Part shown: positions 18,954 through 28,069 of the stretch, in pieces | How the letters are laid out: each line of letters opens with the position of its first letter | Position numbering within the stretch: the first letter of the stretch is position 1 | Source: Variovorax sp. JS1663 | Lineage (GTDB): Bacteria; Pseudomonadota; Gammaproteobacteria; Burkholderiales; Burkholderiaceae_C | Reading direction: 5' to 3' | Assembly: GCF_002157355.1 (NCBI RefSeq) | Contig: NZ_LYMK01000006.1 | Coordinates: 141,969-205,968, forward strand | DNA length: 64,000 bases | Program-made: the position numbers and the translations under genes | Notes under the pieces: model-generated | What the model was told of the DNA's origin: nothing | Seen by the model: only the letters and a program-made list of their open reading frames with translations | The model's database searches: none

Positions 18954-19579
18954 GCCTTCGCGAGGAGTTCGCGCACCTCTTCATCGCTGGTCTGCGCGAA
19001 GTCTTCGTACCAGAGGCCGACCGCACGGAACTGTTTGGGCACGTGGACGCAGACCACCTCGTCGGCCACGGCCTCCAGCAGTTGCACCGCCTCCACGGAG
19101 GCGACCGGCGCGCCCACCACGATGCGCTGGGCCTGCATCGCACGCGCGGCGAGCACGGCCGCATGCATGGTCGCGCCGGTAGCGAGTCCGTCATCCACCA
19201 GGATGGCCACGCGCCCGGACAGCAGGAGCGGCGGGCGCGCCCCACGGTAGAGGCGCTCGCGCCGGGCCAGCTCGGCTTGCTCGCGTGCCATCACCTCTGC
19301 GACGGCAGCGTCCGGGACCGGGCACATCGGCGAGATGTCGGACATGACGCGCACGCCGCCCGGGCCGATCGCGCCCATCGCGAACTCTTCCTGGCCCGGA
19401 TAGCCGAGCTTGCGCACCACCAGCACGTCCAACGGCGCCAGCAGGGCCTGGGCGACCTGCCAGGCCACGGGTACGCCGCCGCGCGGCAACCCGAGCACCA
19501 GGACCTCGCGCCGTCCGTGCCAGGCGGCCAGCCTGAGAGCGAGCGCACGGCCCGCTTCGTATCGATCCCTGAATTCCAT
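18950..19579 (-). CDS. Phosphoribosyltransferase-domain protein
   Basis: 209-residue type I PRTase-fold protein. The PRPP-binding motif [15 protein letters not shown] is at about residues 119-133. Upstream blocks [24 protein letters not shown] and [21 protein letters not shown] define a subfamily of uncharacterised PRTases found in many actinobacteria and proteobacteria, not a named nucleotide-salvage enzyme. The ATG at 19579 ([10 protein letters not shown]) has GGAG nearby; the longer frame to 19678 runs into the TonB receptor. It is last in the iron operon, 28 bases after the receptor, though a functional link is unclear. Confidence 0.82.
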
Positions 19580-19607
19580 CGGCGCTCCTTGGCTTGCGAG
19601 CGGGAAT

Positions 19608-21728
19608 TCAGAAACGATACGCCGCCCCCATGCCGAGCGTCCAGTTGCGGCCCAAGGCCGGCTCGAAGTAGCGGGCATTGCCTTCGTTGACGATCACCGA
19701 GCCGACGTAACGGCGGTCGAACAGGTTGTCGACGCGCACGAAGGCATTGAAGTCCCAGCGATCCCAGCGCCGGACGTAGCCGGCGTACAGCGAGGCCACC
19801 GCATAGCCCGGCGCGCGGGCATTGTTGCGGTCGTTGGCGGCAATCTTGCCGAGCGCTCGCAGTTCGGCGCCGGCGCGCCAGCCCTCCGGCGGCACCCAGC
19901 CGTAGGAGGCATAAAGTGCATGCTCGGCGATGCCCGGGATGCGGTTGCCCGCTGGCACCGTGTTGCCGGTGCTGCAGAGCGAAGGCGAGCAAAAGGCATC
20001 GCGGTAACGCGCGTCGAGCCAGGTGTAGGCCAGCTGCGTGCGCCAATGGTCGGCGGTCTCATGCTGCCAGGCGAGCTCGAAGCCGTCGCGCTTCGTCCGA
20101 CCAGCGTTCTGGAAGGTCGCCCGGCCGCCGACGTTGGTATTGGTCACGATCTCGTCACGCGTGCGGGTCTGGAACAGGGCCGCGGTGAGCAGTCCGCCGC
20201 CGACACGCGCCTTGGCGCCGACCTCGACGCTGGTGTTGACCGAAGGCTGCAGCGCGAAGTTGAGCCCGCCGATGCCGTCGGCACGGTAGGACAGCTCGTT
20301 GAGCGTGGGCGTCTCGAAGCCGCGCCCGGCGGAGGCATAGAACGCCAGGTCCTGCGTGGCCTGGAAGCGGAGCGAGGCCACGGGCAGCGTCTTGCGATAG
20401 CGCGCGCTGCCGCTGTCATCGCGGTTCGCGCCGACGATGTAGCGGTCGTGGGAGGAGAAGCGCACGTTGCTGCGGCGCACGCCGGCCTCCAGCGTCCAGC
20501 GTTCGGCGAAGCGCCAGGAGCCCTGCACGTAGGGGTCGAGGTTGCGCACTTCATTGCGCTCTTCACGGCGCAGCCGGCCCTGCACGCCCAGGGCGCGCGG
20601 CGCGGTGGCGTTGCCATAGAAGTTCTCGAAGCCGCGGCGCTTCTCGCGCAGGCTGTCGTAGGCCAGGCCCGCGACCAGGTCGAAGGGCCGCTCGGCCAGC
20701 GCCAGCTTGGCACTCCATCGCAGGTCCAGTCCGCCGTAGTCGCGCGCCAGGTCGATCACGCCGCCGGCATGCAGCGGGTTCGCCTGCGCGGCGGGTGGGA
20801 TGGACTGGTACTGCACGGTGCTGCGCTGGCCGCCGTAGACCATCAGGCGCAGCGCGTTGCGGGCGTCGATGCTGCGTTCGTAGGTCAAGCCCAGCTGCTG
20901 CTGGTCCACCGTCTTGCGCGTGTCGAACTGGGTGGCCAGGTCGGCGCCCCGCGGGTTGAGCGCGTACTGCTCTGCCGACAGGCCCAGCGGGTCCTGCGCG
21001 AACAGGTGCACGCTGTTGAAGACCAGGGTCAGCTTGCTGCCGTCGTCCAGCCGGAAGCCCAGCCTGCCGTTCTGGATCTCGCGGTCCGCCGCGCTGTGCT
21101 CGCGCCAGCCATCGGTGTGGAAGCGGCTGGCGCTCAGGGTGTAGTCAACCGCGCCCGACGAGCCGGTGAGCTTGCTGCCCACGCGCCACGTGCCGAAGCT
21201 GCCGCCGGCCACCGAGAAGCCCAGCATGGGCGGGCCCTCGCCCTGCTCGGTGAAGACCTGCACCGCGCCGCCCGAGGAATTGCCGTAGAGCGCCGAGAAG
21301 GGCCCGCGCAGGATCTCCACCCTGTCCGCCGAGCCGATGTCGATGTTCGAGGTCTGGCCCTGGCCGTCGGGCAGCGTGGCCGGGATGCCGTCGACGTACA
21401 GCCGCACGCCGCGCACGCCGAAGGTCGAGCGCGCCCCGAAGCCGCGAATGGAGAGTTGCAGGTCCTGCGCGTAATTCTGGCGGTTCTGCACCTGCAGGCC
21501 CGGCACCGGGCCCAGACTCTCGGACAGGTTGACCTGCAGGCGCGCATCGCGCATCTCGCCGCCTTCCACCCGATCGACCGAGCCCGGCACGTCGAAGGGT
21601 CGCACCTCGCCGCGCGGGGTGGAGACCGTCACCTCGCGCAGCGTGGCGGTCGACGTGGCATCCTGGGCCTGGACAGCACAGGAGGCAGCGGCCGCCAGCA
21701 GGCCGGCGGTGGCGAGGGAGGAGTTCAT
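19608..21728 (-). CDS. TonB-dependent outer-membrane receptor
   Basis: 706-residue TonB-dependent transporter. Signal peptide MNSSLATAGLLAAAASCAVQAQ is followed by the TonB box-like LREVTVSTPRG, the plug domain (VPGLQVQNRQ, SIRGFGARSTFGVRGVRLYVDGIPATLPDGQGQ, VEILRGPFSALYGNSSGGAVQV) and a 22-strand barrel ending in aromatic MGAAYRF. The plug resembles ferric-citrate/FecA-like receptors. The ligand is not determinable. The start at 21728 is the Met before the signal peptide. Same strand and close behind the PepSY and 68-residue genes, 75 bases downstream of the latter. Confidence 0.9.
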   Translation of the reverse strand: MNSSLATAGLLAAAASCAVQAQDATSTATLREVTVSTPRGEVRPFDVPGSVDRVEGGEMRDARLQVNLSESLGPVPGLQVQNRQNYAQDLQLSIRGFGARSTFGVRGVRLYVDGIPATLPDGQGQTSNIDIGSADRVEILRGPFSALYGNSSGGAVQVFTEQGEGPPMLGFSVAGGSFGTWRVGSKLTGSSGAVDYTLSASRFHTDGWREHSAADREIQNGRLGFRLDDGSKLTLVFNSVHLFAQDPLGLSAEQYALNPRGADLATQFDTRKTVDQQQLGLTYERSIDARNALRLMVYGGQRSTVQYQSIPPAAQANPLHAGGVIDLARDYGGLDLRWSAKLALAERPFDLVAGLAYDSLREKRRGFENFYGNATAPRALGVQGRLRREERNEVRNLDPYVQGSWRFAERWTLEAGVRRSNVRFSSHDRYIVGANRDDSGSARYRKTLPVASLRFQATQDLAFYASAGRGFETPTLNELSYRADGIGGLNFALQPSVNTSVEVGAKARVGGGLLTAALFQTRTRDEIVTNTNVGGRATFQNAGRTKRDGFELAWQHETADHWRTQLAYTWLDARYRDAFCSPSLCSTGNTVPAGNRIPGIAEHALYASYGWVPPEGWRAGAELRALGKIAANDRNNARAPGYAVASLYAGYVRRWDRWDFNAFVRVDNLFDRRYVGSVIVNEGNARYFEPALGRNWTLGMGAAYRF

Positions 21729-21803
21729 CGCCGTGATTCTGCTGCCAGCACCGTCTGTGACGCGGCGGGGCAAGACCCTATGGCGCAGACCGCGCGGCCG
21801 AAA

Positions 21804-22010
21804 CTAATGAGGCTGGGACGACGACTGGCGCGGACGCCAGCCGTACCAGATGCAGACACCCACGGGGACTCCCAGCGCGACCCAGGCCACTGCGTCGCCC
21901 AGGCCACCGTCACTGAACAGCGCGGACACCAGGCCGACGGCGGTGAGCACGCCCATCACCAGGGGCCCGCCCCACAGGTGCCAGAAGGAATGGCGATGCT
22001 TCGTCGTCAT
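21804..22010 (-). CDS. Small two-helix membrane protein, function unknown
   Basis: 68-residue protein of no family I can name. A short basic/His-containing N-terminus (MTTKHRHSFWHLWGG) precedes two hydrophobic segments (GPLVMGVLTAVGLVSALF and AVAWVALGVPVGVCIWYGW) joined by an acidic turn (SDGGLGD). The C-terminus is basic and Ser/Gln-rich. Its ATG overlaps the stop of the PepSY gene (ATGA), so the two are almost certainly co-translated and may act as one inner-membrane unit in siderophore-iron handling. Confidence 0.78.
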   Translation of the reverse strand: MTTKHRHSFWHLWGGPLVMGVLTAVGLVSALFSDGGLGDAVAWVALGVPVGVCIWYGWRPRQSSSQPH

Positions 22011-23194
22011 GAGCCCGCCTTCGCAGTGGTCACGGCCGGGCGGCCGACGGCGCCGGGCGGCGCCGCGTGTCCGGCGTCCTCCGGCCGCGCGGCTGGCACC
22101 GTGTTGCCTCGCTTGAGCCACAGGTACAGCCCGCTGCCCAGCACGATGATGGTCGCGATGTCCAGCAGCGCCCAGATGATCTGCATCGGCATGCCGCCGT
22201 AGTCGCCGAAGTGCAGCGGCTGCGACACCAGCAGCGCCGTGAGGTACCACGGCAGCCTGGGGCTGGCGGTCGCCTCGTTGGTCTTCGCATCCACCAGCAC
22301 CGGCTGCAGCAGCCGCGAGGTGAAGGGCTCGTTGCCGCGCAGGAACACCGTGTTGTGGTGAGGACTCGAGAAGGCCGTGCCCGGGAATGCGATGAAGGAC
22401 ACCTTCATGCCCGGGGCCTGCGCCAGTGCGACCTCCAGCGTGCGCTGCAGCGACGCACGCTCGGCCTTCGGGGTCTCGGGCTGCCCCTTGTAGGGCGCCA
22501 GCAGGCTGCTGAGCTGATCGTACTGCCAGTACTTGATCAGCAGGTCGGCCCAGGTGTTGATCATGCCGGTGGCGCCCACCGTGAAGGCCCACACCAGGGT
22601 CACGACGCCCAGCAGGTTGTGCAGGTCCAGCCACTTCAGGCGCGGCCGGCGTTCGCGCCGCACAGTGCCGAAGTCCAGCTTGCGCATGAAGGGCGCGTAG
22701 AGCACCACGCCACTGACGATCGCCACCAGCAGCAGCAAGCCCATGAAGCCCAGGAACAGCTTGCCCGGCAGGCCGGCGAACAGGTCCACGTGCAGCTTGA
22801 GCATCACCCACATGAAGCCTTCGTCGAACTTCGGCTGGGCCAGCACCTGGCCCGTGCGCGCGTCGACCGCCACGGACTTGAAGTCATCTGTCGGCGCGGG
22901 CGTGGGCGTGAGGGTGACGAACCAGAGGCCGTCGTCGTCCTCCGGCTGCGAGACGAACTGCACCACGCGCTCCGGATGCAGCGCGTGCGCCACCTCGATG
23001 ACGCGGTCCAGGCTGGCGCGCGGCGTGCCGGCGGGCATCTTCGGGGCCTCGACCTCGGTGCCCAACAGGTGGCCGATCTCGTGGTGAAAGATCAGCGGCA
23101 GCCCCGTGATGCACAGCAGCAGCATGAAGACGGTGCAGACCAGGCTGCTCCACTTGTGCACCCAGGCCCAAGTCTTGATTTGTCGGCTGTTCAT
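22007..23194 (-). CDS. PepSY-associated TM protein (siderophore-iron reductase-like)
   Basis: 395-residue inner-membrane protein of the PepSY-TM family (Piu/FoxB-like), often encoded beside TonB siderophore receptors and proposed to reduce or process siderophore-bound iron in the periplasm. Four helices: WSSLVCTVFMLLLCITGLPLIF, LGFMGLLLLVAIVSGVVLYAPF, LLGVVTLVWAFTVGATGMINTWADL and IIWALLDIATIIVLGSGLYLWLKR. Conserved His residues in VHKWSS, FHHEIGH, LDLHNLLG and QPLHFGDYGG may bind haem. Start ATG at 23194; the GTG at 23203 is less likely. Confidence 0.88.
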   Translation of the reverse strand: MNSRQIKTWAWVHKWSSLVCTVFMLLLCITGLPLIFHHEIGHLLGTEVEAPKMPAGTPRASLDRVIEVAHALHPERVVQFVSQPEDDDGLWFVTLTPTPAPTDDFKSVAVDARTGQVLAQPKFDEGFMWVMLKLHVDLFAGLPGKLFLGFMGLLLLVAIVSGVVLYAPFMRKLDFGTVRRERRPRLKWLDLHNLLGVVTLVWAFTVGATGMINTWADLLIKYWQYDQLSSLLAPYKGQPETPKAERASLQRTLEVALAQAPGMKVSFIAFPGTAFSSPHHNTVFLRGNEPFTSRLLQPVLVDAKTNEATASPRLPWYLTALLVSQPLHFGDYGGMPMQIIWALLDIATIIVLGSGLYLWLKRGNTVPAARPEDAGHAAPPGAVGRPAVTTAKAGS

Positions 23195-23215
23195 CGCGGT
23201 CACAGTCCAAAGAGG

Positions 23216-25312
23216 CTAGAAGCGGTAGGTGGCGCTGGCCACGATGTTGCGTCGCGTGCCCCACCAGCAGTCGCCGCGTGCCAGACAGGTGCTGAAGTAC
23301 TCCTTGTCCGTCGCGTTGTTGATGTTGAGCGCGTAGCGCCAGTTGGCGGTCTCGTAGGCGAGCACCAGGTCCAGCAGCGTCACGCTCGGGATGCGCGGGC
23401 CGTAGCCGCCGAACGACGTGTCGCGAAATGAGCCCATGTGCCGCACGCCGGCGCCGGCCGAGAAACCGGGCACCCCGCCGATCGAGAAGCGGTACTTCGC
23501 CCACACGGCCGCCTGGTGGCGCGGCAGGCCTTCGATCTGCGGGTCGAGGTCGGTGTAGTTGTAGTGCGCCGTGACGTCCAGGTTCGGCGTGATCGAGCCC
23601 TTGGCCTCGAGCTCGAGGCCGCGGGTCTTGGTCTGGCCGAGCTGCTGGTAGACGCCCGGGATCGGCTGCGAGATCTGGTTCTTCTCGCGCAGGTCGTAGG
23701 CGGCGGCGCCAAACGCCAGGCCGCGGCCGGCCGGCTCGTACTTGACGCCGACCTCCCACTGCTCGCCCTGCAGCGGCTTGAACACCTGGCCCCGCTGCGG
23801 CGACTGGGGCGTGAACGATTCGGCATAGCTGATGTACGGCGACCAGCCGGACGGGAAGGCGTAGAGCACGCCGAAGCGCTTGCTGGTCGCGCTGTTGCGG
23901 GCATCCTCGCCCCCCTCGGCGCCCGAGACCACTCGGTCATGGCGCAGTCCGGCGATGAAGTTCCAGTTGCCCAGCTTGACCTGGTCCTGCAGGTAGACGC
24001 CCGTTGCGCGCTGCTTGGTGCGCGGGAAGGCCTCGCGCACCAGCTCGGGCCGGAAGCCGTAGAGCGGCGTATAGGCGTCGATCTCGCTGTATGCGCTGGC
24101 GCCCCAGACGTTCTCGCGCTGGTGCGAGTAGTCGGCGCCGACCAGCAGCGTGTGCTTGAGCGCGCCGGTGTCGAAATGGCTCTCGAGGTGGTTGTCCAGC
24201 GTGTCGATGCGGTTGCGCGTGAGATAGCTGTCGAGGATGCGACCCAGGCGGCGCTTGAAGATCGGGTCCGCCCCCCAGCCGCCGGTGATGGAGAAGAAGT
24301 CGCCGTAGTGGTAGCTGTTGTCGTTCTCGTTGCGCGCGTGGCGGAAGTTCTGGCGGAAGGTGAAGTTCTCGTTGAACTTGTGCTCGAACAGCCAGCCGAA
24401 GGTCTTGCGCTCGCTGTCGTAGTAGTCGCCGGGCTCGCCGATGAAACGGTTCATCGGCAGGCGCCCGTTGGGGTTGGGCAGGATCGTGCCTTCCCAGGGG
24501 AAGAACTGGGAGCTCGAGCCACTCTTGTCCTTCTGATAGAGGCCCTGCAGCGTGAGCGAGGTGGCCGCATTCGGACGCCAGGTCAGCGAGGGCGCGATCA
24601 GACGGCGGTCATCCGGCACAAAGTCGACCTGGGTGTCGGCCTCGCGCGCCAACGCGATCAGGCGGTAGGACCACTGGCCGTCGGCCGTCAACGGACCGGT
24701 CAGGTCGGCCTGGAGCTGGCGGCGGTTCCAGCTGCCCTGCTGCACGCCCACCTCGCGCTGTGCCTCCTGCAGCGGCCGCTTGCTCACCATATTGACGATG
24801 CCGGCGACGGTGCCCGATCCGAACAGCATGCCCGCCGGACCGCGCAGCACCTCGAGGCGCTCCAGGGTGTAGGGCTCGGTGCGCGTGGTGCTGGTGTAGT
24901 AGCCGTAGTTCTGACGCAGGCCATCGAGGTAGACGTCCGGGTAGGCGCCGCGCACGCGAACGGAGTCCGTCCGCGCATCGAGGCCGTAGGCATCCGAGCG
25001 CACGCCGGCCGCATAGTTGAGCGCGTCCTGCAGGTTGGTGGCGCCCTGGTCGACGATCTGGTCCCGCGTGACCACCGTTACCGCCTGCGGCGTCTCCGCG
25101 AGCGGCGTGTCGGTCTTGGTGGCGGTGGCGGCGTTCTTCGCCCGGTAGCCGATCACAGGGCTGGTCGCGGTCTCGTGCTCCGCGTTCGCGTCCACGCGCA
25201 CCTCGGGCAGCGAGCCGCCCGTTTGCGCAAACACCTGCGATGACGCCGAAATGGCCATGCAGCCCGCCAGAAAAGAGACGGCCTTGTGCCGCCCGGTAAA
25301 GCTCGATTTCAA
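23216..25312 (-). CDS. TonB-dependent siderophore receptor (FpvA/FhuE/FoxA type)
   Basis: 698-residue outer-membrane ferric-siderophore transporter. Signal peptide ends near ASSQVFAQ. TonB-box region LPEVRVDA, plug motifs DTPLAETPQAVTVVTRDQI, LQDALNYAAGVRSDAYG, VRVRGAYPDVYLDGLRQNYGYY and LERLEVLRGPAGMLFGSGTVAGIVNMVSKRP, then a barrel ending ASATYRF. No extended N-terminal signalling domain, so it is not a sigma-factor-linked transducer. First gene of a five-gene minus-strand operon; a Fur-box-like element lies 22 bases before its ATG. Confidence 0.93.
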   Translation of the reverse strand: MKSSFTGRHKAVSFLAGCMAISASSQVFAQTGGSLPEVRVDANAEHETATSPVIGYRAKNAATATKTDTPLAETPQAVTVVTRDQIVDQGATNLQDALNYAAGVRSDAYGLDARTDSVRVRGAYPDVYLDGLRQNYGYYTSTTRTEPYTLERLEVLRGPAGMLFGSGTVAGIVNMVSKRPLQEAQREVGVQQGSWNRRQLQADLTGPLTADGQWSYRLIALAREADTQVDFVPDDRRLIAPSLTWRPNAATSLTLQGLYQKDKSGSSSQFFPWEGTILPNPNGRLPMNRFIGEPGDYYDSERKTFGWLFEHKFNENFTFRQNFRHARNENDNSYHYGDFFSITGGWGADPIFKRRLGRILDSYLTRNRIDTLDNHLESHFDTGALKHTLLVGADYSHQRENVWGASAYSEIDAYTPLYGFRPELVREAFPRTKQRATGVYLQDQVKLGNWNFIAGLRHDRVVSGAEGGEDARNSATSKRFGVLYAFPSGWSPYISYAESFTPQSPQRGQVFKPLQGEQWEVGVKYEPAGRGLAFGAAAYDLREKNQISQPIPGVYQQLGQTKTRGLELEAKGSITPNLDVTAHYNYTDLDPQIEGLPRHQAAVWAKYRFSIGGVPGFSAGAGVRHMGSFRDTSFGGYGPRIPSVTLLDLVLAYETANWRYALNINNATDKEYFSTCLARGDCWWGTRRNIVASATYRF

Positions 25313-25333
25313 ACTCCGCCCTCAGAATGGTGT

Positions 25334-25348
25334 TGAGATTGATTCGCA
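25334..25348 (-). promoter_or_regulatory. Fur-box-like operator of the iron operon
   Basis: A 7-1-7 inverted repeat, TGAGATT-g-ATTCGCA on the plus strand, differs at only two positions from the TGAGAAT-N-ATTCTCA form common in betaproteobacterial Fur sites. It sits in an A+T-rich stretch directly upstream of the siderophore receptor gene, where Fe2+-Fur would block transcription. Confidence 0.6.
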
Positions 25349-25464
25349 TTTTATTATCCAATCATTCTGTTCTGAAACTATTACCCTTCATGCGTGGTGT
25401 TTCCCGTGCCGCACCGGCACGGCTACGATGCGCATCGCCCGCGATGCCATTGCGCAACGACGCC

Positions 25465-27054
25465 ATGAAACACCTTCTTGCCCGTCTTCTGCTGCCGCTG
25501 CTGCACTGCGCCGCACTTGCGCTTGCCGGCCTGGCGGCCGGCTGCGCCAGCTTGCCGCCGCCCGAGGCGCAGGCGCCGGAGGCCGCGATCCCGGGCTCGA
25601 CGGCCACCGAGCTCGGCCGTGTGACGGCCCCGTTCTATGCCGACCCAGGCGGGCTGTCCGCCGTGCGGCCTTTTCCGCAGGCCGCCTTCGCGCTGGACGC
25701 GCGGCTGGAACTGATCCGCCGCGCCCAGGCCTCGATCGACGTGCAGACCTACCAGCTGGGCAACGACAAGACCGGCCGCCTCCTCCTGCGCGAACTGCGC
25801 GACGCTGCCCGCCGCGGCGTGCGCGTGCGGCTTCTGCTGGACGACTTCTACACCGTGGGCCTCGACCCGCTGCTGCTGGCGCTGGCCGCAGAGCCGGGGG
25901 CGCAGGTGCGCCTGTTCAATCCCTTCGCCAACGGGCGTGAGCACACGGCCACGCGCTGGCTGGACTTCTTCACCGACTTCCGGCGGCTCAACCACAGGAT
26001 GCACAACAAGCTCTTCATCGCCGACGGCGCCATTGCGATCGCGGGCGGGCGCAACCTGGCGGACGAGTATTTCCTGCGCAGCGAGCTGGCGAACTTCATC
26101 GACTTCGAGCTGCTGATGGCCGGCCCGGTGGTTCCGGAGTCCGCGCGCATCTTCGACAGCTACTGGAACAGCGACGTGGTGTACCCCGTCCAGCGCGTGG
26201 TGCATGGGGCGAAGCCAACGGTGGAGCTGGCCGCGGCCTTCGAGGCCGCCACCTCCGAGCGCGAGGCACCCCGCCCCGAGCCGCCGCCCGCCACCGACGT
26301 GTTCGGCGAGCCGCGTCTTGCCGACCAACTCGCGCGCGGCGAGCTGCGCTGGATGCGCGCCGACGCCCACGCGCTGGCGGACAGCCCCAACAAGGCCCTG
26401 GGGACCCGGCCGCCCGGCATGCGGACCCTGGCCCAGCAGTTCCATGCGACGCTGGGCAGCACGGCGCAGTCGCAGGTGCTCGTGATATCGCCCTACTTCA
26501 TCCCCGGCGACGAGGGCATGGCGCGCATCCGCGCCGCCCGAGCGCGGGGCATCCGGATCACGGTGGTCACCAACTCGCTGGCCGACAGCGACGAACCGCT
26601 GGTCAACGTCAACTACAACCGCTACCGCGTCGCGATGCTGGAGGAGGGCGTGGAGCTGCGGGAAGTCAGCACCCGCCAGCTCAAGCGCAGCGCGCAGCTG
26701 CGCCAGTTGCTGCGCCAGGCGCGCGGCCGGCTGCATGCCAAGCTGGCCCTGCTGGACAGCGAATGGGTGCTGCTGGGCTCGATGAACCTCGACCCGCGCT
26801 CCGAGCGCCTCAACACCGAGTTCGGCGTGAAGGTGCACAGCTTCGAGCTCGCGCACGCATTGCGCTTCGCTTACTCGCTGGATTCGCTCGAAGGCGTCTA
26901 CCGCGTCGAGCTGCAGCCCGACGGCCGGAACGTCCGATGGGTCGGCACCGGCGACGAGAGCAACGAGGTGCTCGACGACGAGCCCGATTCCAGCATCCTC
27001 ACGCGGTTGCAGCTGCTGCTGTTCTCCTGGTTCGTGCCGACCGACCAGCTTTGA
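25465..27054 (+). CDS. Phospholipase D-family lipoprotein (cardiolipin synthase-like)
   Basis: 529-residue protein with two HKD catalytic motifs: HNKLFIADGAIAIAGGRNLAD (His180) and HAKLALLDSEWVLLGSMNLD (His424), each keeping H, K, D and G-x-N. The N-terminus is a lipoprotein signal with lipobox LAAGC (Cys27), so it is probably membrane-anchored on the periplasmic side. This architecture is typical of ClsC-like phospholipid transferases/phospholipases D. ATGs at 25390 and 25444 are also in frame; I chose 25465 because it begins at the signal peptide, without ribosome-binding-site support. Divergent from the siderophore operon. Confidence 0.88.
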   Translation: MKHLLARLLLPLLHCAALALAGLAAGCASLPPPEAQAPEAAIPGSTATELGRVTAPFYADPGGLSAVRPFPQAAFALDARLELIRRAQASIDVQTYQLGNDKTGRLLLRELRDAARRGVRVRLLLDDFYTVGLDPLLLALAAEPGAQVRLFNPFANGREHTATRWLDFFTDFRRLNHRMHNKLFIADGAIAIAGGRNLADEYFLRSELANFIDFELLMAGPVVPESARIFDSYWNSDVVYPVQRVVHGAKPTVELAAAFEAATSEREAPRPEPPPATDVFGEPRLADQLARGELRWMRADAHALADSPNKALGTRPPGMRTLAQQFHATLGSTAQSQVLVISPYFIPGDEGMARIRAARARGIRITVVTNSLADSDEPLVNVNYNRYRVAMLEEGVELREVSTRQLKRSAQLRQLLRQARGRLHAKLALLDSEWVLLGSMNLDPRSERLNTEFGVKVHSFELAHALRFAYSLDSLEGVYRVELQPDGRNVRWVGTGDESNEVLDDEPDSSILTRLQLLLFSWFVPTDQL

Positions 27055-27075
27055 GGGCGCCGACCACGCGGCCCC

Positions 27076-28053
27076 TCACTCCGGCCGGATGTCCAGCTCC
27101 CGCACCGTCCGGCTCCAGCGCTCCACGTCCTTGCGCACCAGCGCGCGCGTGTCGGCGGCCGATAGCGCCAGCGGCGTGCCGCCCGCCTGCCGGAAGGTCG
27201 CGGTGACTTCCGGCATGGCGATCACCTCGGCCAGCGTGATGCGCAGGCGATCGAGGACGGCCGGCGGCGTCTTCGACGGCGCGAACACGCCGAACCAGGA
27301 TTCCAGTGCCAGTTGCGCCGCGCCGGACTCTGCGATGGTGGGCACCTCGGGCTGGGCGGCGTTCCGCGCCGGCCCCGACACCGCGAGCGCCCGGACCGTG
27401 CCTGCACTCACTTGAGTCCGCGCGGTCGACGACAGGTCGAAGAACAGGTCGACGCGCCCGCCGACCAGGTCCTGGTAGGCCGCCTGCGCGCCGCGGTACG
27501 GCACGTGGGTCAGCTCCACGCCGGCTGCTTGCCACAGCGCCGCGGCGATCACATGCTGGCCCGAGCCGTTGCCGGCCGATGCGTAGTTGAGCTTCCTCGG
27601 GTTGGCCTTGGCGTACGCGATCACGTCCTTCAGCGTGGCCTGCGGCAGGTCCTTGCGGGCCATCAGCGTGTAGCTGTAGGCCACGGCCAGGCCCACCGGC
27701 TCGAAGTCGCGCAGGCTGTCGTAAGGCAGGTTGCGGTACATGCCCATGTTGAGCGCGAGGTTCGATACCGAGCCCAGCAGCAGCGTGTAGCCGTCGGCCG
27801 GTGCCTTGGCGACGAAGTCGGTGCCGATCACCGTGCCCGAGCCCGGCTTGTTCTCGACCACCACCGGCTGGCCCAGGCGCTTGCCGAGCCGGTCTGCCAG
27901 CGTGCGCGCGACGAAGTCGAAGCCGCCGCCGGCCGGCTGTGGCACGACGAGGCGCAGCGGCCGGTCGGGAAAGCCGCCCTGCGCCAGGACGACCGATGCG
28001 CCGAGGCCCAGCGCGGCACCGAGCGCCGCGCGGCGTGTGAAGCCATGGTCCAT
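27076..28053 (-). CDS. Bug-family tripartite tricarboxylate transporter binding protein
   Basis: 325-residue periplasmic solute-binding protein of the TctC/Bug family, expanded in Burkholderiales. Export signal MDHGFTRRAALGAALGLGASVVLAQ (RR pair suggests possible Tat export), then FPDRPLRLVVPQPAGGGFDFVARTLADRL, NKPGSGTVIGTDFVAKAPADGYTLL, LNYASAGNGSGQH and HVPYRGAQAAYQDLVGGRVDL, all family blocks. No TctA/TctB membrane genes are nearby, so it is an orphan binding protein; its ligand is probably a small carboxylate. 16 bases after the NTF2-like gene, likely co-transcribed. Confidence 0.9.
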   Translation of the reverse strand: MDHGFTRRAALGAALGLGASVVLAQGGFPDRPLRLVVPQPAGGGFDFVARTLADRLGKRLGQPVVVENKPGSGTVIGTDFVAKAPADGYTLLLGSVSNLALNMGMYRNLPYDSLRDFEPVGLAVAYSYTLMARKDLPQATLKDVIAYAKANPRKLNYASAGNGSGQHVIAAALWQAAGVELTHVPYRGAQAAYQDLVGGRVDLFFDLSSTARTQVSAGTVRALAVSGPARNAAQPEVPTIAESGAAQLALESWFGVFAPSKTPPAVLDRLRITLAEVIAMPEVTATFRQAGGTPLALSAADTRALVRKDVERWSRTVRELDIRPE

Positions 28054-28069
28054 GGATGCGCCTTTCGCC

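Noticed and set aside
19410..22202. A 930-residue plus-strand open frame
   Set aside because: It is antisense to a TonB receptor with clear plug and barrel motifs; its translation is His/Arg/Ala-rich without domains, typical of high-G+C antisense frames.
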